Below are positions 1-8,523 of a stretch of DNA of 64,000 bases, in pieces. Source of the DNA: an uncultured Caldilineaceae bacterium (GTDB taxonomy: Bacteria; Chloroflexota; Anaerolineae; Caldilineales; Caldilineaceae). Numbering within the stretch: the stretch's first letter is position 1; every line of letters begins with the position of its first letter. The notes under the pieces were generated by a model that worked only from the letters and a program-made list of their open reading frames with translations, was not told where the DNA came from and searched no databases. The stretch covers positions 1,448,722 through 1,512,721 of the forward strand of contig OY282381.1 in NCBI GenBank assembly GCA_958295915.1. The letters are read 5' to 3'. The translations under genes were made by a program, and so were the position numbers.

Positions 1-49
1 TACGAAACGAAAGAGGGCCACAATCTGTAATACGCACAGCGAATTTCAT
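1..49 (-). CDS. start of a further RAMP-like Cas protein (partial)
   Basis: An ATG two bases past the stop of the upstream RAMP gene opens a frame that runs off the window edge. The 16 visible codons read MKFAVRITDCGPLSFR. This short beta-strand-like start resembles the N-termini of Cas5/Cas7-type RAMP proteins, but it is too short to classify. The tight spacing makes it the next gene of the second type III module after the HD-less cas10 and the 259-residue RAMP. Seen: start codon, spacing and open frame. Inferred: RAMP identity. Confidence 0.5.
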   Translation of the reverse strand, partial: MKFAVRITDCGPLSFR

Positions 50-51
50 AT

Positions 52-831
52 TTATTCATCTTTCGCACGCGGGTGGCAATCTTCCAGCATAACCCAGTGA
101 TATTCCAGATCCTTCAACAGATCCCCGCTATCCATCGGTTTACCATCTACCTGCAAATCGGTGATTTCAAGACGGATATGCCCTGCGCCGGTTGATTTAT
201 TCCCGCCAATAAAGTCGCTATCCAGACTTTGCAATGCCATGGATAAGAGGAGCAGAGAATAGGTTCCTGGCTGGTCCGGCTGAAGCGCAAACCCTTTCAG
301 CAGCCCGGAAATACGCCCGACAAAACATAATGAACGCATACCATATTCACTGCTGTACAGTCGCCCTGGTTCGGCTGTGCCGAACAGGCGGGACATCGCG
401 ACTTGGGTGCGCTTTTCCGTCTGCCAGGCAAGAAATTCATCTCGCCTGCGCGTATTCGTATGGTGAGCGTCTGGCTCGAACCAGGCCTGTTGCGTATGTT
501 CCAACTGCGCGTCGTCAAAGAATAGCTGCCCGGGCTGGAAGCGAGAGCCGAAGATGCGGGTGATAATGTCTGGATTCGGATGGGCTTCTGAGAGCGTCTT
601 TTCAAGCGTCTGCGCATGGGGGTCACGCGCTTCTAAACCGAAAAGTCGGGCAATTTGTTCACAGCGTTCACGCAACACGCCTTTCAGCGTGGCGCCGGGC
701 ACGTATAGAAAATCTTTCGCATTACGGGCGACGCTACGCTGAATCAAGCCAACGCGTAAACCTGTACCAAAATGAAAGGGGGTCAGGAAGCGGATGGAAT
801 AGGCAATCGAAATCGACTCTGTTCTTTCCAC
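52..831 (-). CDS. RAMP superfamily protein (Cas7-like) of the second type III module
   Basis: A 259-residue RAMP (Cas7/Csm3-Cmr4-like) protein, expected to form part of the backbone of a type III crRNA-effector complex. The first strand (SIAYSIRFLTPFHFGTG), the YVPGATLKGVLRE motif near residue 45, and the glycine-rich GGNKSTGAGHI loop near residue 210 are typical of the family. Translation probably starts at GTG, because GGAG lies about 8 bases upstream. It follows the HD-less cas10 by 34 bases. Where Csm3 has its catalytic aspartate, nine residues before the PG of the PGxxLKG motif, this protein has arginine by simple alignment, so target RNA cleavage is doubtful. The exact subtype (III-B, III-D or a variant) cannot be fixed here. 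Confidence 0.8.
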   Translation of the reverse strand: MERTESISIAYSIRFLTPFHFGTGLRVGLIQRSVARNAKDFLYVPGATLKGVLRERCEQIARLFGLEARDPHAQTLEKTLSEAHPNPDIITRIFGSRFQPGQLFFDDAQLEHTQQAWFEPDAHHTNTRRRDEFLAWQTEKRTQVAMSRLFGTAEPGRLYSSEYGMRSLCFVGRISGLLKGFALQPDQPGTYSLLLLSMALQSLDSDFIGGNKSTGAGHIRLEITDLQVDGKPMDSGDLLKDLEYHWVMLEDCHPRAKDE

Positions 832-865
832 ACTATATCTCCGGCCGCATCGTTATGATGAGAAG

Positions 866-2377
866 CTATATAAAATTTATAAGTTCAGCGATATCCACAA
901 AGGGAGTAGCCCACTCGTTCTCACTATGTGGCGTCCAGGGCAGGTAGACCTGCTTGGCAGGTGTGTCGCTTGCCAATGTAAGGAGAGCCTTTCGCTGCTG
1001 AGAATTCCGCAGGCGCAGCACGGCCATCATGCCCTCCAATGTTCCCTGTTTGCGGCTCATAAACGCCGCGCTGCGCAACTGCTCTAACTTACCTCGTGGA
1101 ACGCCTTCTTCTTTCAGCTTTTCGATCTGCTTCAGCAGGGTACGCATTTGGGAAATCGAGTAGGGGCGTTGTGTGCGATATAGCATTTCATTATCGATTT
1201 CCTGCTTCAGCACCTGTTCGTAATACTCTTTGAAATCCAGATGATTGGCGCTGGTGACGACTGCAAAATTAATGAGCCCGCCATCCAATTTTTCATTCAT
1301 CAAACGACGGTGAGCCGCCTGCTGTTTGGCGAATTTCAAGCCGCTCTCAGTCATGTGAATCAGGGAACTGATGGGGTATCTGACATGGGCAAGGGTTACG
1401 GATGCGGATAGGTGTAAGGGCTCTCCCCACATTTCCTCGGTAAGTTGGGGAAATCGCTCCACAATATGCAAAGCGACCTTTATTGCGCTCTGCGCCCGGG
1501 TCACCATAACCAGATCATCGCCTCCCAGCAGGAGAATATCAAACGGCCAGGTGGATTCCTTGTCGGGTTGTAGATGGGCTGAAATGGCGTCGGCGACACT
1601 CTGATAGATAGCCTCATCCACGGCATAGGCAAACTGTTTATACCTATCCAGGGTTTTGAGCGTTTCAATAATACGGCCCATACCATCACCGTCCGCATAG
1701 ATAAGCCCCATGTAGTTTTGCGGAGATGACAGATCGCCAAGGGCGTCAAAATCTTTAGGCCGATCATATCCAGTGACTGGATATTCTTGTTGTTTCAGCT
1801 GTTGGGTGAGGCGTTCCCATAAACTGGATTCGTCTGGAGAATTCAGTATCCATTGTCCTGCCTCGCGCTTGCGTAGACAACTCTGGCAGATTAAATCATT
1901 GTCATCTGACTCCTCCTGGGCATAACGAACACCACACGATTCACAAAATCGCACTAGAGGATGGGTGAAGGGATACTCGCCAGATGCGCCGCGTACCGAT
2001 TCCATCAGATCAGATGCGCCGCGCACCGATTTCATCAGATGCAGGCGATGACGCAGCAATGTCAGTTCATGGCGCAACTCTTGTTTGTGTTCTGGCAAAG
2101 GCACACTTACCCCCGTTACAGTAGCCGCCGAATAGGTTGACTGCCGATAGAAGCGTTGAACGTTTCGGATAACCTCTTCGCTTTTGGATTCTGAAACAAC
2201 AAACAATCCACCGCCGCCATTCGCATAGATCGGTTCACCGCCTGCGATCGCAGGCATAGATCGTCGATTCAGCTTGTCTAACAGCGCGCTCGCCCCTCGG
2301 ATCTCTTTAAGAGAACTGGAGCCAAATACGTACTCCTTAATTCTGTCCGTATCGAAAGCGACAAGTGCATCTGTCAT
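866..2377 (-). CDS. cas10: Cas10-like protein lacking the HD domain, GGDD present
   Basis: The large subunit of a second type III effector module, placed just past the leader-distal end of the array. It starts directly with the first palm-like region (DTDRIKEYVFG, then EIRGASALLD) and has no N-terminal HD nuclease domain. A zinc-binding segment with paired CxxC motifs (CESC and CQSC) lies near residues 145-166. The YADGDG segment (about 227) and the LLGGDDLVMV cyclase motif (about 283-292) are intact, so cyclic oligoadenylate synthesis is plausible. The ATG chosen here is the fifth codon of the longest frame, because AGGGA sits 6-7 bases upstream of it. Residues about 117-132 contain a tandem SVRGASDLME/SVRGAS duplication caused by a 30-bp repeat. 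With only about 503 residues it is far shorter than the 866-residue Cas10 of the main operon. Confidence 0.85.
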   Translation of the reverse strand: MTDALVAFDTDRIKEYVFGSSSLKEIRGASALLDKLNRRSMPAIAGGEPIYANGGGGLFVVSESKSEEVIRNVQRFYRQSTYSAATVTGVSVPLPEHKQELRHELTLLRHRLHLMKSVRGASDLMESVRGASGEYPFTHPLVRFCESCGVRYAQEESDDNDLICQSCLRKREAGQWILNSPDESSLWERLTQQLKQQEYPVTGYDRPKDFDALGDLSSPQNYMGLIYADGDGMGRIIETLKTLDRYKQFAYAVDEAIYQSVADAISAHLQPDKESTWPFDILLLGGDDLVMVTRAQSAIKVALHIVERFPQLTEEMWGEPLHLSASVTLAHVRYPISSLIHMTESGLKFAKQQAAHRRLMNEKLDGGLINFAVVTSANHLDFKEYYEQVLKQEIDNEMLYRTQRPYSISQMRTLLKQIEKLKEEGVPRGKLEQLRSAAFMSRKQGTLEGMMAVLRLRNSQQRKALLTLASDTPAKQVYLPWTPHSENEWATPFVDIAELINFI

Positions 2378-2423
2378 ATTTTCCCTCATAGCGACTGCTG
2401 AGAATCATTGTCGCTGCGCAATG

Positions 2424-4598
2424 CCTTTTGTCCCCTCACGGGGATTCGTTCTTTTCTGACCAGGGGACCCCCGCGGAACGTGGTGATGATGATGAAACGT
2501 CTCAATCCCCTCACGGGGATTCGTTCTTTTCTGCGCAGCAGGCGAAACCAAAGCCGCAACCGAAACCGAAAACGTCTCAATCCCCTCACGGGGATTCGTT
2601 CTTTTCTGCGGCGGGGAGAGAGTGATGGCCGACAAAAGGCAAGGCATGAGTCTCAATCCCCTCACGGGGATTCGTTCTTTTCTGCCAGGCGACATGGTTC
2701 TGACTGCCGGCGATTTTGTGGTCAGTCTCAATCCCCTCACGGGGATTCGTTCTTTTCTGCCGTTTGGAGAGCAGAAGTTCTTGCCAAGCAAAATCTATAC
2801 ATGGATGTCTCAATCCCCTCACGGGGATTCGTTCTTTTCTGCCTTTCGCACGGCAGTGCTTGAGAGCGGTAAAGGAGGTTAGAGGAGGGTCTCAATCCCC
2901 TCACGGGGATTCGTTCTTTTCTGCCCGATTCAAGATCTCTCCCAGACCGTGGAAACTATGAATCAGTCTCAATCCCCTCACGGGGATTCGTTCTTTTCTG
3001 CCTTTCGCACGGCAGTGCTTGAGAGCGGTAAAGGAGGTTAGAGGAGGGTCTCAATCCCCTCACGGGGATTCGTTCTTTTCTGCCATTCTGAACCATCATG
3101 AAGACGAGACATCAATTCATCTGTCTCAATCCCCTCACGGGGATTCGTTCTTTTCTGCCCCACAACAAGGAGATTTTCTGATGGGGATTGCGTCGAGTCT
3201 CAATCCCCTCACGGGGATTCGTTCTTTTCTGCCTATCGAACTCGGCAACTTCAATATAGAAGGGGTGGAAGAGTCTCAATCCCCTCACGGGGATTCGTTC
3301 TTTTCTGCCGATGAAGAGTCTCAAAGCGTTAAGGAGGAGTCAGATATGACGTCTCAATCCCCTCACGGGGATTCGTTCTTTTCTGCCGCTGCTGTAAAGT
3401 AGATTCCAACCCTCGGCCAGTAGCTGGCGTCTCAATCCCCTCACGGGGATTCGTTCTTTTCTGCCGCACGAACTTTCGCAGATCTTCCCGCCTATGTCAG
3501 AGGTCTCAATCCCCTCACGGGGATTCGTTCTTTTCTGACATTTTGGCGACGCTACTGAATCTACCAGCGGCATCATCAAGTCTCAATCCCCTCACGGGGA
3601 TTCGTTCTTTTCTGACATGACGACTGATGACCATATAGCGCGTGGATACGCTACGACGTCTCAATCCCCTCACGGGGATTCGTTCTTTTCTGACTGGCCT
3701 CTATCACCAACTGGGGCTACCGTCACCTGATAGGTCTCAATCCCCTCACGGGGATTCGTTCTTTTCTGACGGGAAGAGGTTAAGACACATCTTCAGGATC
3801 TGAAAAACGAGTCTCAATCCCCTCACGGGGATTCGTTCTTTTCTGACGCTGGTAGACAGCTGGATATGCGTCAAACAGGGCTTGCGTCTCAATCCCCTCA
3901 CGGGGATTCGTTCTTTTCTGACCCAGCGCTCTGGCCCAAGTCATCACCAGCCCGCCCAGTAAAGTCTCAATCCCCTCACGGGGATTCGTTCTTTTCTGAC
4001 TTAAGGGTTCTCCTGAGTCAGTAGAGGAACTTGAAGGTCTCAATCCCCTCACGGGGATTCGTTCTTTTCTGACTCCCCCAGATGGGAGTTGATTCAGCAC
4101 GTGCCTGATGTCTCAATCCCCTCACGGGGATTCGTTCTTTTCTGACTGTGGCAATCAGTGGTGTCGGAGATGAATGGGCTCATCTGTCTCAATCCCCTCA
4201 CGGGGATTCGTTCTTTTCTGACTGGAAAAAGGGATCGTGGCAGAGGGCGTGAGGGTTATTGGTCTCAATCCCCTCACGGGGATTCGTTCTTTTCTGACAG
4301 AAGCCAGCTCGCCCTCGCGCCGCGCCACATGCCGCGTCTCAATCCCCTCACGGGGATTCGTTCTTTTCTGACCATACTGCGTGTCTAGGGTATGCTTTGC
4401 CCTGTCGGACAGTCTCAATCCCCTCACGGGGATTCGTTCTTTTCTGACAATTGAAGCAGCCAATAATTTCGGAGGACCTCTGAACGGTCTCAATCCCCTC
4501 ACGGGGATTCGTTCTTTTCTGACTCAGAAGAGGAATCCGAGGATTATCCATCTGAGAAACTGTCTCAATCCCCTCACGGGGATTCGTTCTTTTCTGAC
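2424..4598 (-). CRISPR. CRISPR array, 29 repeats of 37 bp and 28 spacers
   Basis: The 37-bp repeats contain the palindrome CCCCTCACGGGG and alternate with spacers of 36-45 bp. On the minus strand each repeat begins GTCAGAAAAGAACGAATC, forms a CCCC-GTGA-GGGG hairpin and ends in ATTGAGAC. That last 8-nt segment resembles the 5' handle of Cas6-processed type III crRNAs, so transcription is taken to run from the cas2 side downwards. The repeat farthest from cas2 (2424-2460) is degenerate in its last seven transcript bases, which supports a leader at the 4598 end. The first bases of the repeats fall into blocks: GTCAG for the 15 leader-proximal repeats, GGCAG for the next 11, CGCAG for two, then the degenerate one. 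The spacers at 2844-2888 and 3003-3047 are identical. The array lies between cas2 and the second cas10, on the same strand. Confidence 0.98.
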
Positions 4599-4793
4599 GC
4601 CCCAAATTTCGTGGGACGCCGGTGGGAGACAAATACTCTGAATCAGATCGGATCTCTCATCCGCTCCCATACTTGCTCCTCTATGTTACCGTATCTTGTG
4701 TTCATTTCCCTAACGGCTACATGATTAGCGAACACCCCCAGCCAAACACCCTCTCCAGGGGACAGGCGCCAAGGGGGTGTTCGCTAAACCAGT
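4599..4793 (-). promoter_or_regulatory. CRISPR leader with a 14-bp perfect inverted repeat
   Basis: This is the 195-bp gap between the cas2 stop and the first repeat. It contains a perfect 14-bp inverted repeat: TAGCGAACACCCCC at 4726-4739 and its complement at 4773-4786, separated by 33 bp. The leader assignment follows from array orientation. The inverted repeat could be a terminator for cas2, a protein-binding site used in spacer integration, or a transcript hairpin. No run of T follows it on the minus strand, so a classical intrinsic terminator is unlikely. Confidence 0.65.
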
Positions 4794-5072
4794 TCAGATG
4801 ATACGCATGCCAGGCTCTGCGATAGGCGCGGCGCGACCCAAAAATAGGACATTCCCCCTGCATTGATCGCATAGGCGATACAGGCGCACACTGTCCTCGT
4901 CCGGATCGATGATCTTCCCCAGGCGCTCCTGCAGCCGCGCCCAGTTGCGTGTGGTCAGATAACATTCGAACACGGACAGTTGCACGCGCTCGCCACCGAA
5001 ATCCTGCAAGAGCTGCGCAATTTTGCCGCGCCGCCGGTTCTCCGACACATCGTAACTCACGACGACCAACAC
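4794..5072 (-). CDS. cas2: CRISPR-associated endonuclease Cas2
   Basis: Cas2 is the small ferredoxin-fold partner of Cas1 in the spacer integration complex. The 92-residue length, the first strand LVVVSYDVSENRRRGKIAQ with the conserved aspartate of the YDVSE motif, and the VQLSVFECYL strand are standard for the family. The start is GTG, with AGGAGG about 8 bases upstream. It lies 12 bases after cas1 and directly upstream of the leader. Pairing with cas1 in the same operon as the csm genes indicates that this locus can acquire its own spacers. Confidence 0.97.
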   Translation of the reverse strand: MLVVVSYDVSENRRRGKIAQLLQDFGGERVQLSVFECYLTTRNWARLQERLGKIIDPDEDSVRLYRLCDQCRGNVLFLGRAAPIAEPGMRII

Positions 5073-5084
5073 GGATGTATCCTC

Positions 5085-6119
5085 CTAACGGATCAGAAAT
5101 GGACGGTATGGCCCCTTCTCGGCCTCTGTTAAAATCCGGCTCAGATGGTAGACCTGGTGCAGAAACAGACGTCGGTAGGTCGTGCGTTGCCCTGTGCGCG
5201 CGTTCTTGAAATCCTGGTTGAAACGCGCCTCTATCTCGCGTATGAACAGACGGATCCCCTCTTCGGTCAACACCAATGGCCGCTCCTCCTGGTCCCCTGG
5301 CGCGAAATGTTCCGGTGTGAGGATTCCATTGTTCAGACAGCGCAACACCACCGAGTCCACGATCACCGGGCGGAACTCCTCCACCAGATCCAGAGGGAGG
5401 CTGGGCCGGTTGTAACTGAGTTGATGCAGGAAGCCCACGTAGGGATCCAGCCCCGCGGTCAGCACCGCGCCCCAGATATTTTGCATCAGCAATGTATAGC
5501 CGAAACTCAGCAGGACATTGACCGGGTCCGGCGGGGGCCGGCGCAGGCGTTTTTCAAAACGCCAGGGGGATTTCAACAGATCCTTCCACACGCGGAAGTA
5601 AACGGCCGTGCCCCGCCCCTCCACCCCGGACAGGCTGTTCAGCGTCTGGCAGGAGTCTACCCGCCGCAACATGGCGCCGATCCCGTCCACAGCCTGCGTC
5701 AAAGGCGCCGCTTCCCATCTATTCGTCGATGTGGAAGCGGCGCGCCGGGCATAGCGTTGCAAAAGGACCCGAAGGTTGTTCAGTTTCCCGCTCACAAACT
5801 GTTGGGCCGTCTCCAGGGCAAAGTCTGGATCCTGGCTGCGCTGCAGTTGGGCCACCCGCAGCGCGCCATTGCCGTTCTGCTCGCCGATCAGGCGGCCGTA
5901 AAACTTGCCCGTCCGACTCAGCAGCACCACTTCGATCCTCTCCCGCAGCAGCAGTTGCAGGGCCGGCGTGGTGATGGAAACGTTGCCGAAGACGAGCACC
6001 TGGCTCACCTGCACCAGGGCCACCTGGGCGAGTACCGTCTTCTCTTTTGTGACGATGAGCCGTCGGCCCCGCTTCGTCAACCGGCTGCCTTGCTCTACCA
6101 GATACAGAGGATGACGCAT
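5085..6119 (-). CDS. cas1: CRISPR-associated endonuclease/integrase Cas1
   Basis: Cas1 is the metal-dependent integrase that inserts protospacers at the leader-repeat junction. The protein has 344 residues, the normal length. The conserved metal ligands are visible as the glutamate of GVEGRG, the histidine of GFLHQLS and the aspartate of [13 protein letters not shown] in the C-terminal alpha-helical domain. The ATG is preceded by GAGGAG at good spacing. No reverse transcriptase or other fusion is present. It sits between cas6 and cas2 in the same transcription unit as the type III-A genes. Confidence 0.97.
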   Translation of the reverse strand: MRHPLYLVEQGSRLTKRGRRLIVTKEKTVLAQVALVQVSQVLVFGNVSITTPALQLLLRERIEVVLLSRTGKFYGRLIGEQNGNGALRVAQLQRSQDPDFALETAQQFVSGKLNNLRVLLQRYARRAASTSTNRWEAAPLTQAVDGIGAMLRRVDSCQTLNSLSGVEGRGTAVYFRVWKDLLKSPWRFEKRLRRPPPDPVNVLLSFGYTLLMQNIWGAVLTAGLDPYVGFLHQLSYNRPSLPLDLVEEFRPVIVDSVVLRCLNNGILTPEHFAPGDQEERPLVLTEEGIRLFIREIEARFNQDFKNARTGQRTTYRRLFLHQVYHLSRILTEAEKGPYRPFLIR

Positions 6120-6128
6120 CCGTTCTCC

Positions 6129-6962
6129 TCACCTGTCCCCGATGCGGCGCGCCTGGCCCATTCCCGTCGCTGTCTGCGCGCCTATGCCGCTATAGCGGGC
6201 GAATTCCGCCAACATCTGCATGGCCGCCAGCCAGTAGCGGTCGCCTCCCAACGCCCGGTAGGAGGCGGTCCCTACCCCGCCGATGCGTAGCGCGCCGTTC
6301 TTCTGCGCCACTGGTCTGCTCTGCAGTCGGTAGCGGGTCAGCGCCAGCATCTCGGCGCCGAAGCGCCGCATCTCCGGGCTGAGAGCCAGCGGGCTGAAGG
6401 CATTCCAGCGTTCTACCAGGCTGCCGAAGACCAGATCTGGCAAGGGCACAGGCATCTGGCGGCCGGCCTGCTTGAAGGCTGTTGGGCTGGCGAATTGCAT
6501 GGTCACCTGTTTGGGGATCGAACCGCTGCGCAACATCTGGCTTGCGGCCAGACTTTCGTATGTGGTGGAGCCTGCCCAGCCATGCTGCGCCTCATCCACA
6601 GTGGATGCGGTCACCTGCAGGGGATGATAGTCCAATTCTACGGCTGTCGGCGGTTCTTCCACCAGCGCCTGCAGCAGGGCCCGGCTCACGCTCTCCGTCA
6701 GTCCGGTGACGCGCAGGTAGTAGGCGCTCCCGAGTTCAAGCCGAGTGCCGTCGCGGTTGCTGCGGGCGTTGAGGATGTCTGAGCAGGTCAACGGTTTGGG
6801 GCCGTCGCTGTCGTGCATGGCTGCGACCAGCTCTGGGGCCACGGCTTCCAGCCGCTGCAAGATCGCTGCATAGTGGGCGCGTCCCAGGGCGCGGGGCAGC
6901 AAGCGCTCTGTCTCCGTTTCCACTGTCATCACAATCGAGACCAACATGGCGCATGTCCCCAT
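6129..6962 (-). CDS. cas6: crRNA-processing endoribonuclease Cas6
   Basis: Cas6 cuts the precursor transcript within repeats and leaves the 8-nt handle. This 277-residue protein has the Cas6 C-terminal glycine-rich loop (YSGIGAQTATGMGQARRIG) and a preceding WNAFSPLAL segment typical of the second RAMP fold. The ATG overlaps the stop of csx15 in a TAATG arrangement, which suggests translational coupling. Its presence next to cas1 and cas2 and the hairpin-bearing repeats fit processing of the adjacent array. The N-terminal start could also lie at one of two later methionines (residues 6 and 12), because conservation begins near residue 15. Confidence 0.92.
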   Translation of the reverse strand: MGTCAMLVSIVMTVETETERLLPRALGRAHYAAILQRLEAVAPELVAAMHDSDGPKPLTCSDILNARSNRDGTRLELGSAYYLRVTGLTESVSRALLQALVEEPPTAVELDYHPLQVTASTVDEAQHGWAGSTTYESLAASQMLRSGSIPKQVTMQFASPTAFKQAGRQMPVPLPDLVFGSLVERWNAFSPLALSPEMRRFGAEMLALTRYRLQSRPVAQKNGALRIGGVGTASYRALGGDRYWLAAMQMLAEFARYSGIGAQTATGMGQARRIGDR

Positions 6963-7363
6963 TACAGTGGTCGGTGGTCGGTGATCCTGGCTTGGCGGGC
7001 GGCTCCGCGCAGGGCCTGCAAGTCCAGGATCTCCGCCACTTCATAGCGACGGGGGATGGCCCCTGCTACGGGTCGGGTACGCACCACATGGGGAAAGTAG
7101 CCCATGCGTCCGTGCAGGTGCGCCAGCAGGGCGGCGGCGATAAAGTTCAAAGACGGCAGGACGACCAGGATCGGCTGCGACTGCCACTGCTCCGCAGTCA
7201 GTTCGATCTGATCGAGGAGCGCAGTCAGTTGCGGCTCGAATGGGTTCTGCTCGTCAAAGTGGGGCAGAACAGCGATCGAGCGCAGGACAGGTTGTTCAAC
7301 AAGCGCTTCGATCTGCGCCTGTTGCGTTAGTGTAAGCGGATGGGAAAAGTTGAGCAGGATCAT
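6962..7363 (-). CDS. csx15: CRISPR-associated protein Csx15
   Basis: A small protein of about 133 residues recognised as Csx15, a type III accessory family seen in Chloroflexi-like loci. The N-terminus [11 protein letters not shown], the central [21 protein letters not shown] and the [11 protein letters not shown] segment near the C-terminus are characteristic. The start used here is the internal ATG at the conserved MILLNF, 23 bases after the stop of the CARF gene. The longest frame adds 23 non-conserved residues that overlap that gene. The biochemical role of Csx15 is unknown to me. Its position between CARF effectors and cas6 suggests a role in signalling or its control, which is inference. 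Confidence 0.8.
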   Translation of the reverse strand: MILLNFSHPLTLTQQAQIEALVEQPVLRSIAVLPHFDEQNPFEPQLTALLDQIELTAEQWQSQPILVVLPSLNFIAAALLAHLHGRMGYFPHVVRTRPVAGAIPRRYEVAEILDLQALRGAARQARITDHRPL

Positions 7364-7386
7364 CGTGTTCACAGCGCAGGCAAAGT

Positions 7387-8523
7387 TTAAGGCGATGGTC
7401 TGTATTTCTGGTTGAGAACATCCGCTGCCCATGTCAGGGCGGCCAGTGATTCATCGGTTGTGTGAAGCCAAAACCTTGCGCCAAACCGATCCTTATCCTG
7501 AAAGGTTCCTATCAAGCGCAACTTCTCGTTTGCGTCCTGTTTGACGGAAAAGCCTATGCCTTTGATCGATTTCGGCTTATCGTATGGGATCGAGTTCGCG
7601 GTGCGAATCCAGAGATTTTCGGCGCAGACCTTTTCAACAAATGCCTTAAAACCCTTTGGGTAGTGGTCATCTCTGAACGTTGGCGGTTTTGGAGTTTCTG
7701 CATCGACAAGGTGAATGGGTTTCGGATGGCGAATCCGAAATCCCGTTACGTAAATTTGCCCGATTGGGCTGAGTTCATAGACGGACTCGCCATCAATGAT
7801 GACCTCTGTAAGAAGGACTCGCAACTTTTCATCGAGCGGGTCGATCTCACTGGATGAAAATGCGCCGCCGCGCTCGAAGTCGGTCAACAGATCTGCGTTG
7901 CTTGCCAGTATCTGATAGTCAAAACTAATCGGCAGAGGCGGGAAGTCTATGATCTCAGAAAAGCGTTCGTGTTTGTAGAACACAGGTATATTCAAAGCCT
8001 GTCCGAGCAGGACGGCTATGGCGATCTGGGCTTTATAGCCGCCGGTGGCATCTATGGCGACGTATTCGGGGCCGCCAACCCTTTGGATGTATTCACCGGC
8101 CCGCCGAACAAGATTTCGCAATCCATGCACCTTAAAATCCTTTGGTTCCTTATCCTGCAACTTGTCGATCACACGGCATTCGACAGTGCGCAAACTCAGA
8201 TCTCTGCGCTGTGTGAAATAGGCTTGCAGGACTTTGCCCGTATTTTCGCCCTCGGGCGTATCAGAAACCAGGAAAAAGATAGTGTCAAGCGGCAACCATT
8301 TTTTCTTTCTGGCTTCCTCGATGGTGTTAATTTCTGCGCCGCAGACCCGTTCTGTTGGCTGCGCGTTCAGCAGTTCTCCAGCCAGCGCGTTCCAGTCATT
8401 TTTGTCATAGGCTTGGCGGAGCGCGCGCCAATTGGACGGATTATCGGGCTTCCCCTCGGACAAGCGGCTCAGGTTGCCAAACAGGCTTGTCCCCACTGTG
8501 CAAATCAATGTATTGCGTTTCAT
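7387..8523 (-). CDS. CARF-domain protein (APE2256-like), putative cyclic-oligoadenylate effector or ring nuclease
   Basis: A 378-residue protein with an N-terminal CARF fold. [14 protein letters not shown] is the nucleotide-binding first loop, and [19 protein letters not shown] (about residues 158-176) is the second CARF signature, as in the Cas_APE2256 family. The C-terminal 120 residues (after [11 protein letters not shown]) are not HEPN: no RxxxxH motif is visible. The segment [10 protein letters not shown]...[11 protein letters not shown] could be a RelE-like fold, as in CARF-RelE effectors such as Cami1, but this is a weak guess. The ATG has AAGGGAG upstream and overlaps the stop of the preceding CARF-HEPN gene as ATGA. 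It probably senses cyclic oligoadenylate made by Cas10. Confidence 0.8.
   Translation of the reverse strand: MKRNTLICTVGTSLFGNLSRLSEGKPDNPSNWRALRQAYDKNDWNALAGELLNAQPTERVCGAEINTIEEARKKKWLPLDTIFFLVSDTPEGENTGKVLQAYFTQRRDLSLRTVECRVIDKLQDKEPKDFKVHGLRNLVRRAGEYIQRVGGPEYVAIDATGGYKAQIAIAVLLGQALNIPVFYKHERFSEIIDFPPLPISFDYQILASNADLLTDFERGGAFSSSEIDPLDEKLRVLLTEVIIDGESVYELSPIGQIYVTGFRIRHPKPIHLVDAETPKPPTFRDDHYPKGFKAFVEKVCAENLWIRTANSIPYDKPKSIKGIGFSVKQDANEKLRLIGTFQDKDRFGARFWLHTTDESLAALTWAADVLNQKYRPSP

Noticed and set aside
2386..4641. Many open frames of 60-150 residues on both strands rich in NPLTGIRSFL or KRTNPREGIET
   Set aside because: They are translations of the CRISPR repeat, which lacks stops in several frames. 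They are not genes.
4726..4786. Intrinsic terminator for cas2
   Set aside because: The stem is perfect, but the loop is 33 nt and there is no T-run in the direction of transcription.
7387..7800. Firm assignment of a RelE toxin domain to the second CARF protein
   Set aside because: Only a weak strand pattern supports it. It needs structure prediction, so it is mentioned only as a possibility.
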